Shown: positions 10,522 to 21,047 of the stretch, piece by piece
How the letters are laid out: each line of letters begins with the position of its first letter
Position numbering within the stretch: position 1 is the first letter of the stretch
From: an uncultured Verrucomicrobiota bacterium
Lineage (GTDB): Bacteria > Verrucomicrobiota > Kiritimatiellia > Kiritimatiellales > Pontiellaceae
Assembly: GCA_913065005.1 (NCBI GenBank)
Contig: CAJYAJ010000002.1
Coordinates: 1 to 64,000 of the forward strand
DNA: 64,000 nt
Direction: 5' to 3'
Made by a program: the position numbers and the translations under genes
The notes under the pieces: model-generated
Database searches by the model: none
What the model was told of the DNA's origin: nothing
Seen by the model: only the letters and a program-made list of their open reading frames with translations

Positions 10522-10872
10522 ATGACTCTTTTTTATGACGGCGCCTGCCCCATCTGTCTAAAAAACCGACGCATCTTGATGCACTACGACACGCACAAGA
10601 AAATACACTTTATCGATATTCATGATGCATCGGCACTCAAAGACTATCCCCAACTTTCCACCGAGCAAGCCGCCGGAAAAATGCACGTTCTATTGCCATC
10701 TGGAGAATGGCTGAGTGGAATCGATGCCGTCCATGCAGCCTATCAATCCGTCGGATTATCAAGCTGGGTCGCATGGACGCGCTGGTCGCCCCTAAAACCC
10801 TTTGCAAACCGCCTATATGCCTTCATCGCAGCCAACCGAATGAAAATAAGCCGCTGGTTTCACCTTCGGTAA
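10522..10872 (+). CDS. DCC family thiol-disulfide oxidoreductase-like protein (DUF393)
   Basis: 'TLFYDGACPICLKNRRILMHYD' matches the DxxCPxC motif. Confidence 0.85.
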   Translation: MTLFYDGACPICLKNRRILMHYDTHKKIHFIDIHDASALKDYPQLSTEQAAGKMHVLLPSGEWLSGIDAVHAAYQSVGLSSWVAWTRWSPLKPFANRLYAFIAANRMKISRWFHLR

Positions 10873-10954
10873 CGCTTTTTTCCGCTCAACATAAATTCCT
10901 CGTTGACACACAATAAAGATGATCCCACGATGAGTAAAAAGAAGGGATAATCCT

Positions 10955-12283
10955 ATGCCTCCAGCATCGGCCATGAAAATTTTCGTTCTCGATACCAACG
11001 TAATCCTACACGACAGCAACTCAATTCATCACTTTGGCGAAAACGACATCGTGATTCCCATCACCGTATTAGAAGAGCTAGATAATTTTAAAAAAGGGAA
11101 TGAATCCCTCAACTTTCATGCACGAGAATTTGCCCGCACCGTCGATAGTCTCAGTAGCGATATGTTATTTGGCGATGGCGTCTCCATCGGTCCCAGATTA
11201 GGACGAATTTGCATTCGCATGGAAGGTCAATTCGATGAAAAACTGGCCGCTAACTTTACCGAAAAAAAACCCGATCATCAGATTCTGAACACCGCCTACC
11301 AAGTCGCGATGGAGCACCCAGAACGACTCACCATTCTCGTCACAAAAGATGTGAACTTACGCGTAAAAGCGAAAGCCGTGGGTCTGATGTCTCAAGACTA
11401 TAAAAACGATCACGTCAGCGATGTACAACGTCTCTACACCGGCACCCGTATCATAGATCATATCGACGGCGAACTGATCACCGAAATGTATAAACCCCCT
11501 TATGAATTTCCAGCCGATCAACTAAACGCAGACCCCGCCCTAACTCCCAACGAATACCTCATTCTTCGCAGCGAACACAAATCTGCATTAGCCGCCTATG
11601 ATGAAGAATTAAACCTCATTCGCCATGTAGATAAAATCCCCGCCTTTGGCATCACACCCCGCAACTCCGAACAGACCTTCGCACTGGATGCCATTCTCAA
11701 TGATCGCGTGCGATTAATTACCCTCACGGGCCGAGCCGGCACCGGAAAAACCCTCTTAGCATTAGCCGGTGCACTCAAACGAAAGAAAAGCTATCGGCAA
11801 ATTTTAATGGCTCGCCCCATCGTCGCCCTCAGCAACAAAGATATCGGATACCTCCCCGGTGATATTCAATCTAAACTAGATCCTTATATGAAACCCCTCT
11901 TTGATAACCTCGGCGTTATCGAACACGCAGAAGGAAGCACCAAACGCAGCCAGGTAGCCAAACTTCTCGACGATAAAATCCTCGTCATCGAACCCCTCTC
12001 ATACATTCGCGGACGTAGCCTTGTGAAAACCTGCTTTATTATCGATGAAGCACAAAACCTCACTCCCCACGAAATCAAAACCATCATCACCCGCGCCGGT
12101 GAAGGAACCAAAATCATCTTTACAGGCGATATATTCCAAATCGATCACCCCTACCTCGATAGTCACTCCAATGGACTCTCCTATCTCATCGAAAAAATGT
12201 GCGGACAACGGATCTATGCCCACATTAACCTCACCAAAGGCGAACGTTCCGAATTAGCCGATCTAGCCGGATCCATTCTTTAA
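10955..12283 (+). CDS. PIN-PhoH family ATPase (start 10955 or 10973)
   Basis: N-terminal PIN domain 'FVLDTNVILHDSNSI'; PhoH Walker A 'GRAGTGKTLLAL', Walker B 'CFIIDEAQNL'. Confidence 0.93.
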   Translation: MPPASAMKIFVLDTNVILHDSNSIHHFGENDIVIPITVLEELDNFKKGNESLNFHAREFARTVDSLSSDMLFGDGVSIGPRLGRICIRMEGQFDEKLAANFTEKKPDHQILNTAYQVAMEHPERLTILVTKDVNLRVKAKAVGLMSQDYKNDHVSDVQRLYTGTRIIDHIDGELITEMYKPPYEFPADQLNADPALTPNEYLILRSEHKSALAAYDEELNLIRHVDKIPAFGITPRNSEQTFALDAILNDRVRLITLTGRAGTGKTLLALAGALKRKKSYRQILMARPIVALSNKDIGYLPGDIQSKLDPYMKPLFDNLGVIEHAEGSTKRSQVAKLLDDKILVIEPLSYIRGRSLVKTCFIIDEAQNLTPHEIKTIITRAGEGTKIIFTGDIFQIDHPYLDSHSNGLSYLIEKMCGQRIYAHINLTKGERSELADLAGSIL

Positions 12284-12702
12284 TCCGGGCGCCGTAACTC
12301 AAACTGAAGACGCCGAATATTCATCTCTGTATACCGATCTTCTATCTTGTATAAAACAGCCTGACGATTCCGCTCTAGCTCTGAAAGCCACCCCGCCTGA
12401 CTCACAAAGATATAAAGAATACCCTCTTTGATAAAACCCGGCTGACTATGCAACGCAATCGACGGACCCACCAATTTAGGCCAAACCGAACGAAGAATCC
12501 GAATCGACTCTTGCAACGGTTGTTCCAAGCCCGCTGCCACATCCGCAACGATATCTTTCACCGCAACCGGATCACGCTGAGGAGCTGCCGGTTTATCCAT
12601 CTGATAGCGAACTCGATCCAATTCCCATCGATCGCGGTTCACTTTTCTATTGCGAGGCTCTTCCATATACAGAGGTTTAACTTTTTCCGGCTTGAATTGC
12701 AC
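12280..12702 (-). CDS. DUF721/DciA-like protein
   Basis: 'WPKLVGPSIALHSQPGFIKEGILYIFVSQAGWLSELERNRQAVLYKI' typical DUF721. Confidence 0.75.
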   Translation of the reverse strand: MQFKPEKVKPLYMEEPRNRKVNRDRWELDRVRYQMDKPAAPQRDPVAVKDIVADVAAGLEQPLQESIRILRSVWPKLVGPSIALHSQPGFIKEGILYIFVSQAGWLSELERNRQAVLYKIEDRYTEMNIRRLQFELRRPD

Positions 12703-12727
12703 CTATTTCTCTATAAATTTCAACGCT

Positions 12728-13699
12728 ATGAACATGAATCTATATCCTCTAATGTTTAAGCCCGTCTACAAAGATTACCCCTGGGGAGGCTCCCGTATAC
12801 CCGAAACTTTTAATCGCAATCTTTCAACCGGTATCTATGCCGAATCATGGGAAATTACCGACCACAATGACGGCATGAGTATCGTCGAAAACGGACCCTA
12901 CACGGGAGAATCATTTCGCTCACTCCTCAAGCAAGCCCCACAAGCGATTATCAGCAACCGATCAAAACATGATGCCTTTCCCCTTCTGATCAAACTCATC
13001 GACGCGTCAAAAAAACTCAGCGTTCAAGTCCATCCAAACGACCTAACTGCCGCCCAATATGGAGGAGAGCCCAAAACAGAAATGTGGTATCTACTGGGCG
13101 ATAACAAGACAGCCGTCTATTGCGGACTCCAACCCAACACCACCCAACACCAATTCTTAGCCGCCGTAGAAAACAACACCAGCGAGGAACTTCTGCAACG
13201 AATTCCCGTACAAAAAGAGAGTGCCATCTTCGTTCGCGGCGGACGTGTTCATGCGATTGACAGCGGATGCCTGATTCTAGAAATCCAGCAATCTTCAAAT
13301 ACAACCTATCGTATCTACGACTGGGGCAGAATGGGAAATGATGGAAAACCGCGTGAACTTCACATCGAAAAAGCCGTCGAAGTAATCAACTGGGATGATA
13401 CGGAAAATCCCCTCGTCGAACCCATCTGTCTCTCTCAAACAGACACTCTCGAACACTGGCAAATACTCGCGTGCGACTATTTCAAACTTGATAAATGGAT
13501 CCTCAACGGAAGCCATGTATGCACCTTAGATGGAAGCACCTTCAACGCCTTATTCATCGCCGAAGGTCAAATCACCCTAACATGGGGATCCGATAACAGC
13601 CTCACGGTTCCGACCGGACGTTCCGTCCTCATTCCCGCCGGACTTTCCAGCTACACCCTCACAGGCACCGGAACCATCCTGCGTACCGCATTGCCTTAA
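12728..13699 (+). CDS. manA: Mannose-6-phosphate isomerase, class I
   Basis: 'FKPVYKDYPWGGSRIPE', 'SVQVHPND', 'KTEMWYLL', 'GRVHAIDSGCLILEIQQSSNTTYRIYDWGR'. Confidence 0.93.
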   Translation: MNMNLYPLMFKPVYKDYPWGGSRIPETFNRNLSTGIYAESWEITDHNDGMSIVENGPYTGESFRSLLKQAPQAIISNRSKHDAFPLLIKLIDASKKLSVQVHPNDLTAAQYGGEPKTEMWYLLGDNKTAVYCGLQPNTTQHQFLAAVENNTSEELLQRIPVQKESAIFVRGGRVHAIDSGCLILEIQQSSNTTYRIYDWGRMGNDGKPRELHIEKAVEVINWDDTENPLVEPICLSQTDTLEHWQILACDYFKLDKWILNGSHVCTLDGSTFNALFIAEGQITLTWGSDNSLTVPTGRSVLIPAGLSSYTLTGTGTILRTALP

Positions 13700-14502
13700 G
13701 CCATCACCTCATTCATCGCCTCAACTGCATTGCGGAAAAGCATCAATCCAAGCCCCTCTTCCGGGAGTGAATTAGCCCGCTTCTGCACATCCCATTGCGG
13801 ATGATTCTCCGGAAACAGATACGCTTCTGGATGAGGCATCATCCCAAAAATTCGACCCGTCGGATCCGATAAACCCGCAATCGCATGGAGCGATCCATTC
13901 GGATTATCTGGAAAAGCATCTGTCGGATTCCCCGCAGCATCCACATACCGCGCCGCCACACACCCCGCCTCTTCCAGCTGTTCAAGCAACGCCGCATCCA
14001 AGGTGAATATTTTACCCTCCCCATGCCGAATCGGCAAAGTAAGCGTTCCCAACCCTTTTGTAAAGATGCACCGAGACGCATCCTCAAAACGAATATTCAC
14101 CCAATAATTCTGAAAATGCCCACAATCGTTCTGAATCAAAGAAACTGACGGAATAAAATAGTCCCCATTCAATCCAGGCAATAAACCCATCTTTGTCATC
14201 ACCTGAAACCCATTGCAAATACCCAACATCACCTTACCCGCATCAATAAACGTCTGCAGCCGTGGTTGAATATGGTGTTTAATCCGCTGCGCAAACACAT
14301 GCCCACTCGACATATGATCCCCATACGAAAATCCACCGATAAACATCAGCCCATCCACCGCATCGATCTGATCGGGACTCGATAATAAATCATTCACATG
14401 CACCAAAACCGGATCCGCACCAGCCCGCCGCCAAGCTTCAGCCGACTCTGCCTCACAATTCACCCCATACCCCGTAATAATCAAAACCTTCGGTCGCTGC
14501 AT
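13696..14502 (-). CDS. purQ: Phosphoribosylformylglycinamidine synthase, glutaminase subunit
   Basis: 'VLIITGYGVNCEAESAEAWRRAGA', 'GGFSYGDHMSSG', 'MLGICNGFQVMTKMGLLPG', 'GMMPHPEAY'. Confidence 0.92.
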   Translation of the reverse strand: MQRPKVLIITGYGVNCEAESAEAWRRAGADPVLVHVNDLLSSPDQIDAVDGLMFIGGFSYGDHMSSGHVFAQRIKHHIQPRLQTFIDAGKVMLGICNGFQVMTKMGLLPGLNGDYFIPSVSLIQNDCGHFQNYWVNIRFEDASRCIFTKGLGTLTLPIRHGEGKIFTLDAALLEQLEEAGCVAARYVDAAGNPTDAFPDNPNGSLHAIAGLSDPTGRIFGMMPHPEAYLFPENHPQWDVQKRANSLPEEGLGLMLFRNAVEAMNEVMA

Positions 14503-15239
14503 TATTTCACCGCCTTATTCATATCATCCAACATCATCGCAGCAGCCAAAACCGGATCCGCCGCCTGCACAATCGGACGCCCAATCACCAAATGAGTTGC
14601 ACCCTGCTCAACCGCATACGAAGGCGTTGCCACCCGCTTCTGATCACCCACATCACCCGAAGGCATCCGAATCCCTGGCGTCACAAGTAACGCCTCCGGA
14701 AAAGCCTGTCGCAACGCATAAGCTTCATGTGCGCTCGTAACCAAACCATCAATGCCCGAACGAATCGCTAAATCACCCAGCGCCACCGCCTGCTCTTCAA
14801 CCGTTCGACCCACACCCAAATCACTAAAATCATCCTGATTCAAACTCGTCAACGTCGTCACCGCTACCAACTTTGGCGGACACACACACGAAGCCGCCGC
14901 CGCTGCCGCCTCTTCCAGCATTGCACGTCCTCCCACAGCATGCACCGTCATCAAGTTCACCCCATGTTCCGCCGCCGTCTTAACCGCATTACCCACCGTT
15001 CGCGGAATATCATGCAACTTCAAATCAAGAAAGATCGATTTATGTTGCTCCTGGAGCGGTCCCAACACCGATGGACCCTCCGAACAAAACAACTCCAAGC
15101 CCACCTTATACCATCCAATCGAATCCGGCATACGCGCTAACGTAGCCCGCATCGCCTCCCCATTCGGCACATCTAACGCAACAATTATTTCTGGCTGACT
15201 CATATTTCCTCTTTCGAATTGATAATAACGATCCGACAC
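14502..15239 (-). CDS. pyrF: Orotidine 5'-phosphate decarboxylase (start may be internal at MSQPEIIVALD)
   Basis: 'FLDLKLHDIPRTVGNAV' active site; 'THLVIGRPIVQAADP'. Confidence 0.95.
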   Translation of the reverse strand: MSDRYYQFERGNMSQPEIIVALDVPNGEAMRATLARMPDSIGWYKVGLELFCSEGPSVLGPLQEQHKSIFLDLKLHDIPRTVGNAVKTAAEHGVNLMTVHAVGGRAMLEEAAAAAASCVCPPKLVAVTTLTSLNQDDFSDLGVGRTVEEQAVALGDLAIRSGIDGLVTSAHEAYALRQAFPEALLVTPGIRMPSGDVGDQKRVATPSYAVEQGATHLVIGRPIVQAADPVLAAAMMLDDMNKAVK

Positions 15240-15283
15240 ATGCGAAAAGATATAGGCAATGGTCTATAAAAAAAATAGTTTAT

Positions 15284-15574
15284 TTAATCTAGATAATCCA
15301 CAACCGCACGATCGCATACCAACGAACGCACCAAATCAACCACTTCCAAATGTGCCGGATCCGTGGCATATGCCTGATAACCAACTTCATCTTCAAAGAC
15401 CGTCGTCAAAACCACATCAAACGCCGCATCTCCCTCCGACACATTCAACCCCACCTCAATCGCTTGCAGAGAAGGAACAACATCCAAAAGCGCTTCTAAT
15501 TGTCGCTTCATCTCCCCTTGATCTTCTCGCTGAACTTCCGGCTTAAAACGCCACATCACGATATGTTTAAACAT
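15284..15574 (-). CDS. Dabb (stress-responsive A/B barrel) family protein
   Basis: 'MFKHIVMWRFKPE...DVVLTTVFEDEVGYQAYATDPAHLEVVDLVRS'. Confidence 0.85.
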   Translation of the reverse strand: MFKHIVMWRFKPEVQREDQGEMKRQLEALLDVVPSLQAIEVGLNVSEGDAAFDVVLTTVFEDEVGYQAYATDPAHLEVVDLVRSLVCDRAVVDYLD

Positions 15575-15677
15575 AATTAAAACCTCCGAAAACCCCATCC
15601 AACCATGACCAGCAACGCAGGCAAAGCAGAAAGTGCCAAGGTTCCAATTTAATAAGGCTTGAACCCCCATTCCGGCT

Positions 15678-18600
15678 ATGTCTCACTACGTCCTCATGTC
15701 TCACAAAACAAACGATTTAAATAGCTCAACCCCTCGACCCGATGAATTCATTCACATCGACTATCCCGATGCCCTACCCGTTTCAAAACGGTATCAAGAG
15801 ATCATTCAAACCATTCGAGAACATCAAGTCGTTATTATCTGCGGCACCACCGGTTCCGGAAAAACCACTCAATTACCCAAAATGGTCTATCAAGCCGGCT
15901 TCGGACGCTCCAAACGTATCGGCATCACCCAACCCCGCCGCCTCGCCGCCACCGGCATGGCACAACGCGTAGCCGAAGAAACCCATGCTGAACTTGGACA
16001 ACAAATAGGCGTTCACGTTCGTTTTGAAAACCAAACCAGCGAACAAACCGCCATTAAATTCATGACCGATGGCATCCTTCTCGCCGAAACACGCAAAGAC
16101 CGCAAACTCAACCAATACGACGCACTCATCATCGACGAAGCCCACGAACGCAGCCTCAACATCGACTTCCTACTCGGCTACATAAAAACCCTTTTAACCA
16201 AACGGCCCGACCTCAAACTCATCATCAGCTCCGCCACCCTCGATGCCGACAGCTTCTCCACTTTTTTTGACAACGCCCCCGTACTAGAAGTCGAAGGCAG
16301 AACCTACCCCGTCGAAGATCTCTTTCTCCCCCCCGAAAAAGAAGAAGAACTCCCCCAACATATTTTACGAGCCATTCACTCGATCAACGACATTGATACT
16401 GAAGGCGACATTCTCATCTTTCTACCCGGCGAAAGAGAGATTCGCCTAGCCGTCGAAAAGCTCGAAGGGCAACGATGGCCCTCCACCGAAATTCTACCCC
16501 TCTACGGCCGCCTCAGTATGCGCGACCAACAACGCGTTTTCAAACCCGGCCAAGCCCGACGCATCATTCTCGCCACCAACGTCGCCGAAACCTCCATCAC
16601 CATTCCCCGTATTCACTATGTAATCGACAGCGGGCTCGTCCGCATGAGTCGCTACCATCCCCGCACCCAAGTTCAAGGCCTTCAGATCGAACACGTATCC
16701 CAAGCCAGTGCCCGCCAACGTCGCGGTCGATGCGGACGAATCACCGATGGCATCTGCATTTTTCTATACAGCCAAGACACCCTCGAAAACAGCCCCCGCT
16801 TCACCGACCCCGAAATACGCCGCACCTCCCTCGCCGGCGTCATTCTACAAATGAGTCTTCTCCAACTCCCCGCCATCGACCGCTTTCCCTTCCTCGATCC
16901 CCCTCAACACAATCGAATTCACGAAGGCTATAAAACCCTCACCGATATCGGCGCCCTCGATGCCAACCGCACCATCACCCCCCTCGGGCGTGAAATGGCC
17001 CGTCTCCCCATTGACCCCCACCTCGGACGCATGCTCCTCCAAGCCCGCCAAGAAAACGTCCTTCAAGAGCTCTTCATCTTAACCGCCTTTCTCTCCATTC
17101 CCGACGTACGCGAACGCCCCACCGAAAAAGCTGACGCCGCTGATCGTGCCCATCGCCAATGGGCCGAACCCACCTCCGACTTTATCTCCATCCTCAACCT
17201 CTGGAAACAGATCGAATCCGACCTCGGGCAACACCCCTCCCACACCCAACTTCGAAAATTCTGTACCCATAATTTCATCAACTTCAAACGCGTTCTCGAA
17301 TGGCGCAACCTCCTCAGCGATCTACGCACCCAAGCCAAAGAGCTCAAATGGAAGCTCCCCAAAAACAGCCCCATCGAAGAGATCAGCTACACCCCCGTTC
17401 ACCGCAGCATCCTAGCCGGCATCCCAGCCAACATCGGCTGCAAAAACGAAGATCGCAGTTTCGAAGGCGCCCGCAACCGTCGCTTTCACATTTTTCCCGG
17501 CTCCGCACTCTTTCAAAAATCACCCCGCTGGGTCATGACCTTTGCCCTTGTTGAAACCACCCGTCTCTATGCCCGCATCTGCGCTCAAATCGATCCCGAA
17601 TGGCTTATCGAAATCGCGCCTCATCTCTGCAAATCCGTCTACGATCAACCTCACTGGAATGCCGACAAAGGATTTGTCTATGCCCGAGAATCTCACTTCT
17701 CTGGCGGTCTACAAATCTCACAAGGCCGCCACGTCCACTACGGACCCATTCATCCACCTCAAGCCCGCGAACTCTTTATCAAAGAAGCCCTCCTCAAAAA
17801 CGATCTTCATCTCCAGCACCCCCAACTTCAACCGTTCCTAAACCAACTGCGAGAAGTCCAACAACTCGAAGAAAAAACACGCCGACCCGGGCACCTTTTT
17901 GATGCCGAAAACACCTATGCCCAACTCGATCAACACCTCGGTCCCGACGTCTACTCAGCACAACATCTCTCCCGTTGGCTAGATGAGCATCCGCTCCATA
18001 TCGAAATCCAGCAGATGATGTATTCTGATCGCAAAGCCATTCAACTTAACCACTACCCCGATCAACTTTGCATCGAAGAAACCCCCTTCCCCCTCATCTA
18101 CACCTTTGATCCCGGCGATGAACTCGACGGCATAGCCCTTGTCTGCCCCTCCAATGAACTCGCCCTCCTCCCCCTAACGGCCCCCGACTGGCTGGTTCCC
18201 GGCTGGCTACCCGAAAAAGTAGAACGCCTCCTAAAAACTCTACCCAAACCCATCCGTGCCGCCCTTCATCCACTCACCTCCTGCGCCACCGACTTTTGCC
18301 AACACCCCCCCGATCTCATGCAACCCCTCACCACAGCCCTCGCTCACTATCTCCAAAAAAAATACCAACAGCCCGTTGATCCCGATGATTTCAAACCCGA
18401 CGCCCTCCCCGCGTTTCTCAACATGAAAGTGATTGAAATGAAAGGCGATCAAATCGTTACCATCCATCAACAGCTCCGCGAAGCCGATCAACATCAATCT
18501 GCCCGCGACCGCGTGAAAATGCTCTTCTCCAAATGGGAAATTGCCCCACAATCAAGCTGGCCCGGCAACGAACTTCCCCCCGAAATCATCTGCTCCGATC

Positions 18601-19385
18601 GCAAAAAAACAAGAGGCTATCCCGCGCTCTATGCCACCCCCGAAGGCATCGGCAGAACCGTCTACCGCTTTCTTATCGAAGCCACCGCCTCCCACGAAAC
18701 CGCCTTAGCAAAACTCGTTCGCATCACCCACCCTGACGCCGTGAAATACATCGAAAAAAGACCGCCCATTCCCACCCCCACACAACTTGAACTCGCCACT
18801 ATCGACCCGCACTTTTTCAACGACCTAATGGACCGCTCCATCATCACCGCCCTCAACCACTCCGAAACCCGATTCATCCGCGACCCACACCACTTTAAAA
18901 CCCAAGCCGACCTCGCCCGCGGCGACCTCTACGAATGTTTCGAGAAAGAAGCGCACCAATGCGCCGAACTCCTCCGCGTACGCTCCGATCTCCTCAGCAA
19001 ACTCGAAGCCCTACAAGCCCCCCCAGAAAGCCAGCAAGATATAGAACTCCAACTCGGATTTCTCTTTCGCCCCGGCTTCATCCGCACCCCACAGCTCCAC
19101 ACCCGCTACCCCCGCTATCTACGCGCCCTCCAAGTCCGACTCCAACGCCTCCGTAGCAACCCCCAAGCCGACGAACGAAAACGCATCGAAATCGAACCCT
19201 TTCTCGACCGCCTCAGCGACCGCCTCCTCCAAACCGATAACATCAACCAAGCCCACCGCCTCATTGAATTTGCCATGCTCATCGAAGAATTTCGCATCAA
19301 CCGCTTTGCTCCTGAAATCAAAACCCCACGCAAAATTTCCGCCCAACGCCTCGAAGAAGTTTGGCAAGCGCTTCAAAGCGATTGA
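15678..19385 (+). CDS. hrpA: ATP-dependent RNA helicase HrpA
   Basis: 1235 aa; 'GTTGSGKTTQLPKMVYQAG', 'IIDEAHERSLNIDFLLGY', HA2/OB and HrpA C-terminal regions. Confidence 0.95.
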   Translation: MSHYVLMSHKTNDLNSSTPRPDEFIHIDYPDALPVSKRYQEIIQTIREHQVVIICGTTGSGKTTQLPKMVYQAGFGRSKRIGITQPRRLAATGMAQRVAEETHAELGQQIGVHVRFENQTSEQTAIKFMTDGILLAETRKDRKLNQYDALIIDEAHERSLNIDFLLGYIKTLLTKRPDLKLIISSATLDADSFSTFFDNAPVLEVEGRTYPVEDLFLPPEKEEELPQHILRAIHSINDIDTEGDILIFLPGEREIRLAVEKLEGQRWPSTEILPLYGRLSMRDQQRVFKPGQARRIILATNVAETSITIPRIHYVIDSGLVRMSRYHPRTQVQGLQIEHVSQASARQRRGRCGRITDGICIFLYSQDTLENSPRFTDPEIRRTSLAGVILQMSLLQLPAIDRFPFLDPPQHNRIHEGYKTLTDIGALDANRTITPLGREMARLPIDPHLGRMLLQARQENVLQELFILTAFLSIPDVRERPTEKADAADRAHRQWAEPTSDFISILNLWKQIESDLGQHPSHTQLRKFCTHNFINFKRVLEWRNLLSDLRTQAKELKWKLPKNSPIEEISYTPVHRSILAGIPANIGCKNEDRSFEGARNRRFHIFPGSALFQKSPRWVMTFALVETTRLYARICAQIDPEWLIEIAPHLCKSVYDQPHWNADKGFVYARESHFSGGLQISQGRHVHYGPIHPPQARELFIKEALLKNDLHLQHPQLQPFLNQLREVQQLEEKTRRPGHLFDAENTYAQLDQHLGPDVYSAQHLSRWLDEHPLHIEIQQMMYSDRKAIQLNHYPDQLCIEETPFPLIYTFDPGDELDGIALVCPSNELALLPLTAPDWLVPGWLPEKVERLLKTLPKPIRAALHPLTSCATDFCQHPPDLMQPLTTALAHYLQKKYQQPVDPDDFKPDALPAFLNMKVIEMKGDQIVTIHQQLREADQHQSARDRVKMLFSKWEIAPQSSWPGNELPPEIICSDRKKTRGYPALYATPEGIGRTVYRFLIEATASHETALAKLVRITHPDAVKYIEKRPPIPTPTQLELATIDPHFFNDLMDRSIITALNHSETRFIRDPHHFKTQADLARGDLYECFEKEAHQCAELLRVRSDLLSKLEALQAPPESQQDIELQLGFLFRPGFIRTPQLHTRYPRYLRALQVRLQRLRSNPQADERKRIEIEPFLDRLSDRLLQTDNINQAHRLIEFAMLIEEFRINRFAPEIKTPRKISAQRLEEVWQALQSD

Positions 19386-19416
19386 CATCCCCGCAACGAA
19401 AGCCCACATTTTAACC

Positions 19417-20082
19417 ATGTTACAAGCCGTAATATTTGATTTTGATGGCGTAATCGTCGACAGCGAACCTTGGCACCACAAAGCCTTCAATGCCGTACTT
19501 AAAGCCGATCACATTCAGATTGAATGGGACCTCTACCAAGACCTATACATCGGCTTCGATGACCGCGATGCCCTCAAAACCGCCTTCAAAAAAGCCCACA
19601 AGCACCTCTCCTCCAAAAAACTCACCGAACGCATCGCTCAAAAAGCCGCCGTCTTTGAACAATATGCCACTAGCGGCCAACTCACGACCCTACCCGGCGC
19701 CATTCAACTCATTAAAAGCATCCCCATTCGTCTTCCCGTCGGTCTCTGCAGCGGCGCCCTCCGATCCGATATCGAACCCATCATCACCACGCACGGCATC
19801 AAAGAAAACTTTCGTACCATCGTCACCGCCGAAGACACCAAAAAGAGCAAACCCGACCCCGCCCCCTATAAGCTCGCCCTCGAAAACTTAAAGATCACTG
19901 AACCCGCCAACGCCATCGCCATCGAAGACACCCCCGCCGGCATTCACTCCGCCAAAGCAGCCGGCATGAAAGTCCTTGCCGTCACCACCAGCTTTTCAGC
20001 CGAATACCTAACGGAAGCCGATGCGATTGCCAAATCACTCGAAAACGTGAACCGCAAGACCCTCGAAGATATGATTCTTTAA
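19417..20082 (+). CDS. HAD-superfamily phosphatase (beta-phosphoglucomutase-like)
   Basis: 'AVIFDFDGVIVDSEPWHHKAFN', 'SGALRSDI', 'KPDPAPYKLAL', 'AIEDTPAGIHSAKAAGM'; start trimmed from track ORF 19264. Confidence 0.92.
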   Translation: MLQAVIFDFDGVIVDSEPWHHKAFNAVLKADHIQIEWDLYQDLYIGFDDRDALKTAFKKAHKHLSSKKLTERIAQKAAVFEQYATSGQLTTLPGAIQLIKSIPIRLPVGLCSGALRSDIEPIITTHGIKENFRTIVTAEDTKKSKPDPAPYKLALENLKITEPANAIAIEDTPAGIHSAKAAGMKVLAVTTSFSAEYLTEADAIAKSLENVNRKTLEDMIL

Positions 20083-20675
20083 CGCTTTCGAAACGAACAG
20101 CGCCCAATCGGCTTCTCCTGAAAAAGAAGCTCAAAATCAGTTCGCTCCTCCTCCGTCGGCTCAAACGCCGCCACCTCTTCGAAACGCTCATCCGCCGCCA
20201 ACAACGCATAGATTTCATCATAATACGGCAAATGATCAGTCGCCACATGCAAACACCCCACCGGCTTCAACGACCGATGCAACGCATCCATAAACGCCCC
20301 ATTAAATAACCGATGATCATGATGCCGATCCTTCGGCCACGGATCCGGAAAAAAGAAATAATATGTATCCACCAGCTCCCGCAGCATCAACCAACGGATC
20401 GCATAAAATCCCTCCATCCGTAACAAACGCACATTTTCACGACCCGCCCGCTCACACTTCCGTCCACTCCGGTTCACCCGAACCAACTGACGCTCAATCC
20501 CCAGAAAATTGACCTCAGGAAACCGACCCGAACGCGCCAACAAAAACCGACCCTTCCCCGAACCGATATCCACCTCTAACGGACGCTCCCGCACCGGAAA
20601 AAACGCACGAAAGTCGCACGCCTCCACCCAGCTCTCAGGAAAAACCCTAATTGTCGTCTTTTTTTTACCCGCCAT
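20079..20675 (-). CDS. trmB: tRNA (guanine-N7-)-methyltransferase
   Basis: 'LEVDIGSGKGRFLLA', 'YYFFFPDPWPKDRHHDHRL', 'THLPYYDEIY'-like motifs. Confidence 0.92.
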   Translation of the reverse strand: MAGKKKTTIRVFPESWVEACDFRAFFPVRERPLEVDIGSGKGRFLLARSGRFPEVNFLGIERQLVRVNRSGRKCERAGRENVRLLRMEGFYAIRWLMLRELVDTYYFFFPDPWPKDRHHDHRLFNGAFMDALHRSLKPVGCLHVATDHLPYYDEIYALLAADERFEEVAAFEPTEEERTDFELLFQEKPIGRCSFRKR

Positions 20676-20722
20676 AATCCGCATACTTTTCTTCGAAATA
20701 GAAACGAGGGCAAGGAAAACCC

Positions 20723-20869
20723 ATGGGAATCGCAGACAGAGACTACATGCGCCGGCAGCCACCCAAACCCGGCAAGCCAAAGAAACGTCGTATCAAACGC
20801 GCCGAAAACAAACCCAACTGGTTTGCCCGCGTCCGCTTCTGGTTCTGGCGCCTCCTCAAGCGTCGATAA
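20723..20869 (+). CDS. Small, very basic protein (48 aa) with MGIADRDYMRR N-terminus
   Basis: ATG 20723 to TAA 20867-20869: MGIADRDYMRRQPPKPGKPKKRRIKRAENKPNWFARVRFWFWRLLKRR; preceded by 'caaggaaaacc'; below ORF-track cut-off. Confidence 0.6.
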   Translation: MGIADRDYMRRQPPKPGKPKKRRIKRAENKPNWFARVRFWFWRLLKRR

Positions 20870-20933
20870 AAATCAATCGCTCCCGCTTGACGCCACCCTC
20901 ACATCGCACTAGATTATTCCCTTCTTTGATAGA

Positions 20934-21007
20934 GCGGGTGTAGTTCAATGGTAGAACCCCAGCCTTCCAAGCTGGTTACGACAGTTCGAATCTGTTCACC
21001 CGCTCCA
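20934..21007 (+). tRNA. tRNA-Gly (anticodon UCC)
   Basis: Cloverleaf GCGGGTG...CCAGC-CTTCCAA-GCTGG...GTTCGAATC...CACCCGC-T-CCA with encoded CCA. Confidence 0.95.
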
Positions 21008-21013
21008 TTTTTT

Positions 21014-21047
21014 AAGGGGCTTAGACTTCGGTTTAAGCCCCTTTTTA
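21014..21047 (+). terminator. Rho-independent terminator downstream of tRNA-Gly
   Basis: AAGGGGCTTA-10nt-TAAGCCCCTT followed by T-rich tract. Confidence 0.8.
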
